Below are positions 11,701-24,300 of a DNA stretch of 64,000 bases, piece after piece (positions within the stretch are counted from its first letter, which is position 1; each line of letters begins with the position of its first letter). Below the pieces are notes generated by a model that worked only from the letters and a program-made list of their open reading frames with translations, was not told where the DNA came from and searched no databases. The stretch lies in assembly GCF_905115235.1 (NCBI RefSeq), contig NC_051852.1, forward strand, positions 35,041,199 through 35,105,198. Reading direction: 5' to 3'. The DNA comes from Hermetia illucens (taxonomy: Eukaryota > Arthropoda > Insecta > Diptera > Stratiomyidae). Both the position numbers and the translations under genes were made by a program.

Positions 11701-14700
11701 CTACGATAAGTATTGATGTAAAGAATCACATGAAGGCGTATTTATGTGTTGCGCCTTTTTAAATAGTTCTCGATCACCAAAACTGCGTGCTTTCGCCATC
11801 ATCGAATCTCCTGTAATATATAGCGAATTGAGAAGGATTTGTTTGTATTTCGTCAGTATGTTAGTGAACGATCCCATGAGAACAAAATAAGCAAATTTAT
11901 AAGCGAGAATATGTTGAAATTGCAACGGTTTTTAGACAAGCATGTGTTAGACAACAGAAAATGAATGCAAACGCTGAAATGGCATTTTTGAAGAGTTAGA
12001 GTATGGCTATAACACAATGAGAAATCCAACTATTTAATTCATTCCTACATAACACAAGGATGATACGAAGAGTTAGAAAATAAGATACAGAGTGCAAATC
12101 ACACCTTCAAAGTGAACAAACCTAACTAATAAAATTCATACTTGATATCGAAATAATCTACCCAGTCCATTAAATTATTTATTTACGAAATAGATAAAAT
12201 GCAAGAAAACATTCGTACATAACATAGAAAATGTACATTACACAGTACAACTCCAACTAATAATTTCTAGAAATCTTCTTCAACTTCAATGAAGAGTTCA
12301 TCATCCAAAAATTCAGGACACTCTGACTTATAACTATGTGAGTCTTGAATGGTGGCAACAGTTTCATGCAAGTCAGTTGCATCAATGAGAATATATTTAC
12401 AAGCGCATCCACAAAACCAACCCAAAAATATGCGAAATGTTATAATTTAGTTTTGAAGTGAAAGAAACGAAAAGAATATAATATTTTCACTTACTGTAGT
12501 TCCTTTCACGACTGCATGCATGTTTCAAATGATTGATAAAATCTTCTTCAACCGAAGCCTCCAGGCGGCCAACTGAGCCTTGATATTCCGTGTGGAAATT
12601 ATCCTTCACATAATATGGAACACGTAAGTTATTCGTTCGTCTTTGTACGGAATATTTGCTGCAATGTTGATGGACTAAATTTAATATTGTTGCTGAAAGA
12701 AACGTTATTGCGGAGAAGGGCGAATTTACCTTGTGGGCGTTAAACTATAAATTGGATCCGATATGAAGAATGATGACATCATTGACAAGCCAATAAGTAA
12801 AAGTATTGGCAATAGATTGAATAAGGCTGCGTATCCAGATTGCTGCAAAGAAAGGAATCCAATTAGGGTAATAGGATCAGAAAAATGTGTTATTTAAAAA
12901 ATGTTATTGCATTGGAAGGAACATTTTCCAAACAAATCGCAATATCCAGACCATCTAGGATCTTACCCAGAAAACTTACTCTACGTTTTATATTGGAGGC
13001 AGAAAGCGGTTTTTGTCATATAAAAGACGACCGAATAATACAATGCCACAACTAGGACATTGGCACTGTGTATCGAATACTGAGAAATAAACTCTTAGAT
13101 CTGGCCTAGCGACATCGGGGATATAAACTACTTCTAGAAAAAGATTGGGAACTAATTGAGTTGATTTTCAAGTGATTTTCCCTTTAACATATTTTCTGAT
13201 TTTGAATATTCACATACACCTTTATATTCATTCAATGCTTATCTCACCCTCATATTCTATCGGGAAAACACACTGAGAATAAGATAGATAATTAACACAT
13301 GGAATCAAATAGCAATCGAAATTGTTCTTCCGGTCTCTGTGAAAGAAGTTTAGCTCTCGACTTTAATGCGATTTGTAGCAGGCATCTACTCAAACAAGTC
13401 GAGAAACAGGAAGCTGGACACTTCAGATATGAAAGGTTTTGTATATGTCTTTTGTCGCATTAGTACGTAGCATGTAATATATGCATATATTATATATTTG
13501 CGAAGAAGAGACAACTTTGACCTATTATAACTTTGTTATCCATAGTGCGATCCCCACCAAAGTTGGTAGGGTCCTGCTCTATATTATAGCCTAATTTTTG
13601 TAATTTCGTAGTGCTAGGGTGAACTTAAGGGGAGTTTTGCCACCAATTACTAACAATTAAGATAATATACTATTATTAACTTTATTTGAACAGATATCGG
13701 TATGTAGGGTATTTCGAAGCCTAGGCACCATATAGTGGCAAATTCCTGATTTTTTTCAGATTTTTCAGTTGGATAGTTTCTGAGAAAGGGCCCGTTGAAG
13801 AGGTGATCACTTTCAACTCCCCGCACTCACCACCTTTCCAACAAATGTCAAAACTAGGATTCGGAAAAAACTAAACGAGATCTTTCATTTGATACCCCAC
13901 ATGATTATTATTTATGAAAAAAAATGTGCACCCCCCATTTGAATGCATGGGGACCCTACCTTAAATGTAGAATTATGTAACTCACTTTGTGCATGAGTGT
14001 TCACAGTTCCCACCTTTCCACCAAAGTTGGTGTCAATCGCTACACCAGTCTTTGTGAAAGATGCGTGTGACTGACAGACGGACAGACGTCAGCCCTGCGC
14101 TGGCGCGTGGTATATCCTGGTGCATCAGCGAACGCTACACCCACAGCGATTACCAGGCGATCTTCCTTGAGACATATATCCAGCCACAGACCAAAGACCC
14201 ATTATGCCCGAAACCGAGAAAAATTTCAGGCTGGTCTGCAAAAACTTTGGCTGAACAGACCTTCATAGAGATGTGGTTAGATTAAACTGATAAAGCAGGC
14301 GATTCTACGGAAAGATCCGTCCATGTGGCCCGATGCATCGCCAAAGCATGTGACGCGTCCATGCCTAGGAGGTCCTCATTCGCCAGTAGGAGACCAAACT
14401 ACTGGTGGAATGGTAAACTGGCTGGTCTTCGATCAGCCCGCCACCGAGACAGAAGAGCGGTTCAGAAGGCGGTAGGTAGAGTCGATCAGGGGCAAAAAGA
14501 GCGCGCCTATAAGGCAGCCCGCAAAACCCTCAAGCTCGCCATCCAGCGAAGCAAGAAGAAATGTTTTAAGGAGCTCTGCTCAGAAGCATACGTAAACCCG
14601 TGGGGGAGAGCCTATGAAATCGCGATGGAACGATTCAGAGACCGTTCACCCCCGCAGATCACGTGTCCTTCCCTCTTGCTGAAAATCATCCAAGGGTTAT

Positions 14701-17700
14701 TCCACCAGCAAGAGGCGAGCACCGACACATTCCAACCATCTCTGAATGTGACGCCAGCCACCAGGGACGAGCTGCTGGATATCTGCTTCCCGTGAAATCC
14801 AGACCGAACATGTTCGCTGAGTTGTTCGAAGCGTGCATGTCGGAGCGGATATTTCTAGCGGCATAGAAGCGGTAAACCTCCAGGTTAATCATCAGCATAC
14901 AGACCCATATGTCTTTTGGACACTGTGAGCAAAATGTTAGAGCGGGTGATCTATAATAGATTACTGCCGGTTATTGAGAGCCAGGCCGGCCTTTCAGATC
15001 GGCAGTATGGGTTCCATAAGGGGGAAGCCACAGTAGTGGGTTACGCTGACAACATAGCGCTGGTTGTTGTCGCAAAGCATCTCGAAGATGCTGAGTTATA
15101 CTCAAGCGAGGCAATCAATGCTGTTAGAAGTTGGCTAGAGAGCTCTGGTCTGACACTTGCGGAGGAAAAAACAGAAGCAGTCCTCATCATTAAGTGTCGG
15201 AAGAGAAATTATGCCTTTAGTAGAATCGGGAATCATATCACCCGACCGAGACGGCACGGTGAGATTAATTATAATCTTACCCAGTTTCCCACGGGGCATG
15301 GAGGATATCGTCAATACCTCTTCAGGTTTAAACTAGATACCTCAACCGATTGTGTAAACTGCGATGGAGTCCCAGAGGACCCAGACCATGTATTCTTCCA
15401 CTGTCCAAGGTTTGTGGAGGAAAGGAAGAACCTAAAGGAGACTCTAGGAGAGGTGCTCGTACCAGAGAATCTGATGCGAAGAATGTTAGCATGTCAGGAA
15501 GACTGGGATGCGATCATGGTCATATCTATCTAGAGCAAGCTGCGAAAGGCAGAAGAGACTAGAAAAGCGCTGCTACGCACGCCACGTAGAGACGAAAGGG
15601 GACCAAGCTAAAAAGAGCTGACTCCGCCCCGTGATGTAATACCGTACGATGATTCCACGAGACTTGGGGGGATTTTAGTGGATAAGAATCCCACACTCTG
15701 ACGTATTCAGGCCAGTGTCTTTTGAAGATTTCCACCTCCACACAAAAAAAAAAAAAAAAAAGACAGACAGACAGGCAGACGGACAGACAGACCCACATGT
15801 CTTCTAGATACTATGGGGAAAATGTTGAAGCGAGTTATTTATAATAGATTACTCCCAGTCGTCGAGAGCCAAGGTGGCCTTTCAGATAGGCAGCATGGGT
15901 TCCGTAGACCCAGTTCAACAATTGATACCATCAAAATGGTTACTGGCTTGGCCGAAAATGCCATTGACGGAAGGGGTTGTAACAGAAAATTTGTGTGGTG
16001 GTTATCCTGTATGTGAGGAATGCATTAAACTCGGCCAATTGGAACCTTATTCGAAAGTCTCTGGCGACGATTGGTGTTCCCACCTACCTCGCCAATATTA
16101 TCGATAGCTACTTGCAAGAGTGGACACTCTGGTATAATAACGATGATGGACCCAAGGAGTACATTGTCTCCGCGCGTGTCCCGTACTGAGCCTACTACTG
16201 GGGAATATCATGTATAATTATGTACTTAATCTTCCGGTTCCGGAGGAGGCCACGAAGGTGGGTTACGCCGTCGATATAGCACTGGTATTGGTCGCAAAGC
16301 ATCTCGAGGATGCTGAGTTGTACTCAAGGAAAGCAATCAGTATTGTTAAGGCTTGGTTAGAGAATGCTGGACTGGCATTCGCGGAAGAAAAGATGCAAGC
16401 GGTCCTCATCACTAAGCGCCGCAAGAGAAATTACGCCTGCATCAAATATTTGGGGGTGATGATACTTGCGAAAAAGCATCCACCACGAGTATGGTTCTGG
16501 CAAGGATGACGCCCGACGTAGGAGGACCGTGGCATACTTGCAGGCGGCTCATAGCCAGTGTGGTGAGTTCTATCATGCTGTATGCAGTCCCAGTTTGAGG
16601 AAAAGCTCTACATGTTTTAGGCAATGCACATAAACTGAGTACGGTTTACAGAAAACAGCCTTAAGGGTGTGTTCTGCCGTCTCAAATGATGCAGCGTTAA
16701 CCAGGTCCATCTTTCCCTCATCGCAAAAGCTAAAAGGAAGAGATCCATAAGCAGATGGCAATAGCGATGGGACCAGTCAGAAAAGTGTCCTTGGACTTAC
16801 AGGTTGATCCCTTCCATCGGGGAGTGGCTGGAGAGAAAGCATGGGGAGATCAATTATAATCTCACCCAGTTTCTCAACGGCCATGGTCCTCCATCAATAC
16901 CTGTACAGGTTTAAATTGGACACCTCACCTAATTGTCCAAATTGCAACTGAGTCCCAGCGCACGTATTCTTCCAATGCGAGGACCCAGCGCACGTATTCT
17001 TCCAATGTCCTAGGTTCGTGGAAGAAAGGAGGAACCTACAGGAAACTCTAGACGAAGTGCTATCACCGGATAATTTTGTCTGGAGAATGGCGTCTTGCCA
17101 GGAGGACTGGGATGCGATCAATTCCATAATCGCAATAATCCAGGATAAAGCAGAGGTGAAGAAGGGGCGATTACGAACCCCGCGAGTAGACGAAAAGAGA
17201 CCTAGCTAAAGTAAACTAACTCGTAAGTTTCCACGGGGTAGGGGGTGAGTCGGGAGTGGTTTTAGTGAGTAAAAATCCCACACTCTGGCATGCCCAAGCC
17301 AGTGTCTTTTGAAGATTTCCAACCTCCTTAAAAAAGAAACAGACAGACAGTAAACACATTTTAATAAGGTTTTGTTTTACACAACGCCTTAAAAATGGGC
17401 TACGCATATTAATGACTAATCTGTGAATTATGAAGAATTATGTTCGGAAATGTCCCCAGAAATATCAAAATAAAATGGTGGTTGCCTCTGCCTGATTTAG
17501 AACATTTTAGTAAAATTCTGTAACTACAAATATAAATAATATAAATATAATTCTTTTACTAAAGAGAGAAAAGTGCAGGAGCTTTGAAGTCTCACTAAGA
17601 AAGCTATCACCACACCTGGCAGCTAGGTATAAAATGCATCCCCATAAAATGATAAAGAGGAATTTGAGGTCCGGTACGAAAAGCCGGCAGAAGTCGTCTG

Positions 17701-20700
17701 ACAGCGCCGAAATAACTAAACGTGGTGCGATTCGACGTCTAGGCACCACGATAACCAGGAGCATGACTGAAACTATAGAGCAGCTTGGTATATCTGTGGC
17801 GGCCTCCTCAGCAGGTTCGCGTAGGTAGCGCATGAAGTAGACCGAAGAAATAAGCCTCTTTCTCATCCGTTCCTAATACGAAATAACGGCGGGGGCAAGT
17901 ACATCTTACTCCTCCCTGTTGCACCAGAGATTCGTCGAGCGTTTTGTGCAATACGCGCATGTACTGTACAGCAAGTTACAAACCGGTACCGCTTTATTAT
18001 TAACAGCCACACAATCCCGACCATCATCATAGAGCGTGTTCGATTTGTGGTCATCGCGGGTACTGATGGCCAAGAGTAAATGGGGGCAGAATCAACAACA
18101 CCACGCTACACTGCAGGCAACAGTTTGAGTACTCGCTGAAGTAATCTACCTCAAAGTATCCCACGTGGTTCGAGACGAGTGCTAAAGAGCGTGTATAGAA
18201 TCTTCGCAAATGGATTCTTTACATAGAGCAGGTATTCCCAAGCTCTATGCATCTCCAAATCAATGATGGCTGTCAGCTTGAAGATTCGATTTCGTGTTAT
18301 TCGTTTGAGCGACCGAAGAGATCCACCATCGACCGTCGACGTGACTAATTGCGACAGAACGTTGCTAGGCTTACACAAATCAACACTGGCAATGCCAGCA
18401 GACGGAAGAAAAATAAAATGCAGAACGTTTACCGAAACTATGCCATCCCCAGAAAGACACCCGTAGTTAAAATTCTGACACATTAAAGCAAAAACTTTCG
18501 GTCGTATACACTCCGAACATGTTCAGAAGGCAACGTAAGCGAGAAACCAGCAGAGCGTTCAGACAATGTAATTTTCGGTAGCAGGAACAAAAGAATGCGG
18601 TGGACTTTTTGTTTTACCCGTCCAGCATGATAAGCACGTTAAGTGTATTACTAGTGAAGGCACACACAATGCCACTATATCGCGCACGAAGAGGAGATTC
18701 GAGGAGCCATAAGTAACTGGAAAAACTTGGCCCCAGCCGCAAAAAGACTCAGAACGGCTGGTTTGAAGATGAATGTAAGCTAGCAACGTAACAGAAGAAT
18801 GCCGCATACCAAGCAATGTTGCATTCTCAAAGAACGTGGGCACGCGCAGAGACGTACCAAAAACTCCGTCGAGCGGAGAAACGACTTCACAGCCGGAAGG
18901 AAGCCTGAGAGAACCAACAGGTCTATGAACTCGAAAAGTATAAGGAGCAACCGCTCCAGGCGCGCAAGTTTTACCAACAAGTCAACAGGATAAGGCCTTA
19001 CACACCTCGATGCTCATCCTGCCGAGACAAAGAGAGAAATCTGATTTCTGACAGAACGGACATATTGGAGCGATGGGTTGAGTATTTTAATAAATCGCTC
19101 ACTAACCGGCCGACTATAGATGACGGACAAATGCTGCCACCATCAAGAATAGAGGAAACTGTTCGTGTAATCCACCGGTTTAAAAACTATAAGTCGCAAG
19201 GAGCCGATGGAATTACAGCCGAATTGGTGAAATATGGGGGGCGACCAACAACACCAAGTGGTTCATTAACAAATGCCCAAGATGTGAGACAGTGAATCAA
19301 TGCCTGACGACTGGCAACAAGGCATTATCTGTCCCACACATAACAAGGGGGATATCACGCACTACGGCAATTATAGTGGTATCACGTTGCTGAGTACTAT
19401 CTACAAGATATTCTCCGCTATCTTGCTAGGTCCGATAGCCCCATACGCCGAGAACATCATTGGCCCTTACCAAAGAGACTTCACTCCAGGCAAATCGGCA
19501 ACAGATCAGATTTTGAAAAACTGTTGGAATATGGATATCAGTTGCACCATTTTTTTATCGACTTTAAAGCCGCCTATGATAGCATAGTACACACATGAGA
19601 AAATTCGGTATCCCGACGAAATTAATAAGACTGACTAGGCTGACAAATGTGCGAGGCCAGATAAAAGCAGAATCACTCTCGAGACCATTCAACATCAACA
19701 ATCATCTAAGACAAGGGTATGTCCTATCATGCGTCCTCTTCAACCTGCCCCAGGAGAAAGTGATTTGCGATGCAGACGTAAATCTATGAAGCGCCTTCCT
19801 CTTCAAGTCCACTCAACTACTGACCTACGATGACGATGTTTATATTATGGGAAGAACAACCCAAGATGTACAGTCTACCTTCATCCAGATCGAGCAGGCG
19901 GCGCGAGATCTCGGGCTACACATTAATGAAGGCAAGACAAAGTACATGGTGGCAACGTCAGCACCAAAAACCAACCAACCAACATCAACCCGCACTGGTC
20001 AAATGGGAAGAATAAAGATAGGAGACCACAACTTTGAGACCGTTGATAATTTCTCCTATCTTGGGTCGGAAATCACAACCGATAACAGCTACGAAATCTG
20101 CGCACTGTTGTTGGCAGCCAAAAGAGCCTATTTCAGGTAACAAAAACTGTTTCGTTCGAAACGTCTCACCATAGGGTCAAAGCTCTTACTACACAAAACA
20201 ATGATCTTGCCAGTCCTTATGTATTCCTCGGAGACCTGAGTTCTTAGCAAAAAAAAAAAAAAAACAAAAAATGCAAACTTTTGGCCGCGTTCGAGGGAAA
20301 AATTTTTGGCCCCTACATGAGGGTGGACGATTCCGTAGCTGACGTAACGATGACATCTATGAGCGATACCACGACTGTCTGGCTGTGGATAAAATACGAC
20401 TCAACAGGTTGCGGTGGGCGGGTCACCTAATCCGTATGGGTGAAGATGATCCAATCGCGAAAGTCTACAAGGGCAATATCTATGGTAGAAAAAGAAGACG
20501 AGGCAGACCCTGCCTAAAATGGAGCGATGGCGTAGGTCAGGACGCCAGACAGCTTTTAGGGATTTAGGGTGGACCTCGACGCAAAACCGAGGTGTCTGGA
20601 GCTCCTTATTAAGGCAGATCAAGAAATTTGAGTCCGTCCAGAAATTCATCTTGTACACGACGACCAGAAACTCTTCCCTTTGTACGCTTTGGTCAATCTG

Positions 20701-21359
20701 CGATGTCAAATTTTGGTGGGTTTGGTCTTTTATTTGTGCCCTAGTGGGCGTTATCTGGCCGGGGCACAACTATTCAGAGGTCAGGGATAAGGAGTTCGAT
20801 CTTTAAACCGTTTTACCTTTCCTTGTGATTTTATTGATAGTTCTGCCTCTGCCGTTTTTACTGAACTCAGCATCCGATAATTATCTTCATTCGGAAATCT
20901 ATCAAACTTTATTCCCCATCAAACCCTTGTCGGATAGAATATTTTCTAATTCCGCCATATTGACACGCAAATTCCATAAAACGCCCGAGACAAACGAGAA
21001 TCTATTCACTACGAAGTAAACCCCGAGGAATAATATTAATAATTAATAAGGGTAGAAAAACGAAATAAAATGGAGAAATACTACATCAAACGGGGTAAAG
21101 AAAGGTCCAATCTTGCTTAATAATATTCAAAATTCACTTACGCTTGTACTTCACCACAGATTCACCGGAAACGCAAAATCATGTCTGCACATCAGTCGTC
21201 AACCGACGCCATTTGCAATGAAAACGCGCGCAATGAACACAGCAGAAACGTAGGAACGCACAGGCCGGCAGACGGAAAAGAAGTGAACTTCGCAGCATTC
21301 ACATAACTGTAATGTTCTGTAAATATCGCCCAAAACATGGCCTCCGTGGCGCAATCGGC

Positions 21360-21396
<37 letters not shown>

Positions 21397-24300
21397 GAGC
21401 CCACCCGGGGGCGCATATTTTTTTTTTGTCTTTTATAAATTCTCTCACCATTTACACGCGTAGGACGCATTTTCAGAATTTATTAAAAGAAATTTTAACT
21501 ATTACTTCAGAAATACCGCTTTTCTATGTTGCAGGAAATGCGTTGGGCAGGGACCGGTTTCCTGAAGAAAAGCCACTAAACCATATTTTATAGCGGCCAT
21601 CCAGTAAACCATGTGCTCGGAGTAGGTTTCTTAGTTAGCCAAAAAATGAAATCTGTTGTTATCGGCTTTGAAAATATAAGCGAAAAGCTATGCACTCTGC
21701 GTTTGCAACGCAAGTTTAGAAATATAAGCCTCATAAACGTTCACGCCCCTACAGAGGAGACTGCAGAGTCGGGGAAGGATACTTTCTACGAGGCAGTTGA
21801 GTGGACTCTCGGAGCCTGTCTCAAGTATGATATCGAAGTCATACTTGGAGTAAGGACGGCGCCCGTATTCAGGCGGATTTGTCAAAAACTGCTAAACTAC
21901 TGACGCAATACACCTACGCGATTACTTATGGAAAAACACCGTGAGAAGCATCACCCTTTTTACATTGCATTTGTGGATCTACAGAAAGCGTTTGTATGTT
22001 CCACGACAACACTTGGTGTCAGAAGTAATCGTGCGCTTAGTCCAATTGCTCTACCGCGATGTAAAAAGTAAAGTTCGAAGTGTGGCGGGTGTATCAAAAC
22101 CGCTTCGTCTCTCTGTTGGAATTCATCAAGGAAGCGCCCTCTCACAACTCCTCTTTGTTTTTGTTATGAACACTGTCACACGGGACATCCAATGTCCAGC
22201 GCCCTATACACTGCTTTATGAAGATGATGTTTTTCGACGACTGATCCCCATGAAACAGACCACTGTCAGCGGCAGCGATCTGCCCAGAACTGAGTGATTT
22301 AAATACCTCGGGTCAACGCTATCACCCAATGGAGAACTGCGTTATGAAATTGCTTCACGCATTAACGCAACCTGGATGAAGTGGCCATCGACAAGTGGTG
22401 TTCTTTGTGATTGACGTATCAACGAACATCTCAAATCTAAAATTTACTACAATGTCGTCCGTCCTGTCGTTCTCTATGGTTCTGAGTGCTGGCCGACTAT
22501 AAAAAGCAATGAACGGCGTCTAGCGGTAATGGAGACGAAGATGCTGTGTTGGACTAGCGGCGTGACAAGTTTTGATCACATCCGAAATGAAACCATCACC
22601 AAGTGGCCGAGGAGAACCTCCATAGTGGTGGCACCGGGAGACGCTGTACTCACTTTGGTTTCCCGGCCGGGATGCAGTAGGTGAATGCTCCAAAGGCCTA
22701 ATCAGGGCGGTGGCTCCTGGAGGACAAAAAAGTCTTCGCGGATGCATTTGCGGACAACCTAGCCGTAATAATTATCGGCAAGTTTGCGGACACAGTATGT
22801 GACCGGAAGAATGGACTAGTTATGTTCACTAGGAACGTCAGGTGGGGCAGCTATACGCTACCCACCTTAGCAGGGGCGGAAATCCAGCTGGCACAAACAG
22901 TCAAGTGCTTAGGAGTACATTTCGACTCCAAGTTAACGTGGAAGCATCATATCCAGGAACAATGCTCTGGTGCTGTAGGAATGCGATAGGTAAGACCTGG
23001 GGACTTTCACCCAAACGGATATACTGGATGTATACATCCATAATAAAACCCATTTTGATGTATGCATGCATCGTCTGGTGGCCAAGACTGAACTTTGCTA
23101 ACAGCAGGAAGCTTTTCAGATTACAAACCTAATAATCTTCACCGACGGGTCAGTCATGGAGGATGGATCGGGCGCAGGGGTGTTCTCGGAGAATCCAATT
23201 ATAGAACTGGCCCGATCGCTCGCAAAAATGACGACCATATTCCAGGCGGAGATATATGCCATTTCATTGGCAGCAGAAGAATGTCTGCGATAAAAGTGGA
23301 GGGGTCGCACCATTCGAACCTGTTCCGACAGTCGGGCGGCATTATCAGCACTAAATGGCAACAAGATATCAAGCCAGTTGGTGTGGAGTTGTCATCAGGT
23401 GCTGCTGAAACTTGGCCGACTGAACGAAACATTCCTGATGTGGGTGCCGGGGCACTCTAACATCGCCGGTAATGAGGAGGCTGACAGACTGGCTCGCCGA
23501 GGGTCTAGATCACAATGGTGGAGCCACAACCAGCTCTTGGAATCCGACCATCTACTGTCACGTCTACTCTGAAATTGCAAGGATTTACGCAACCGAGTGG
23601 AGAAATCTGGACACTTGCCGGCAAACGAAAATCCTTATGAAAGAGCCTAGGGCCACTAGAGCGGTATTTTTGTTGTCCCTTAAGAAGTAGGGCATGAAAA
23701 CCCTAGTAGAGCTTTTGACGGGACACTGCTCCTTAAACTACCATATGGAAAAGATTGGGGTAGTGGTTTCGACTATGTGCAGCCAATGTGAGGAGGAGGA
23801 GGAGACAGCCCTGCACTTTTTATGCAGCTGCCCGGCATCCTCAGATCTCAGACGAAGACACCTTGGCCAGGTTTTCTTCAATGAAGAATCTGCACACTCT
23901 CTGTCTCTGGAGAATGTTCTAAGATTCGCTAAAGCCTGCGAACACCGTAGGCCATTGAATAGGCAACTTGCGGGGATAGTACAATGGGCCTAACAATGGC
24001 CTGAGTGCTCGGAGCTGCGGCTCCCCCCAGTTAACTAAACTAACTAAGCGACCAAAAGACCGGACGAAACAACGGTGGCTTGATACGCTGGATCGGGATT
24101 TAAAACCCTCGCGACTGCATTCAGAAGAGGCATTTGATAGGTCCAAGTAGCGAAACCAATCACGGCGAGCCGACCCCGCTTGCGAACGGGACAAAGGCTG
24201 ATGAAAAAGAAGAAGAGAATAACCTGATCTAACTTCCCAGCCACCAAATTACGACGCTGTATAAATCTTCAATTCTGAGTTAGCGGACAACAATTTTGCA

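Larger units (their letters stand above)
21605..24220 (+). mobile_element. RTE-type LINE, copy 2, interrupted mosaic
   Basis: Endonuclease remnant at 21610-21860 ([14 protein letters not shown] near 21719). A jump near 21865 leads to the RT (QKAFVC, then [16 protein letters not shown] near 22033, [11 protein letters not shown] near 22115) and an active site reading YEDDVF near 22218 instead of YADD. The thumb region runs to about 22597 ([20 protein letters not shown]). Foreign DNA follows at 22598-24045. The element resumes at 24046 with [13 protein letters not shown] and ends [12 protein letters not shown] with an AGAAGAAGA tail near 24220. About 135 bp of the RTE between the two parts is missing, so the break is not a simple insertion. 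Confidence 0.82.

Noticed and set aside
14916-15533. A 205-codon open frame
   Set aside because: It is an R1-like LINE with two internal deletions that happen to keep the frame, not a host gene.
21541-21605. An apparent exon-like stretch after tRNA-Asn
   Set aside because: No splice sites or frame fit with neighbouring genes; it leads straight into RTE endonuclease remnants.
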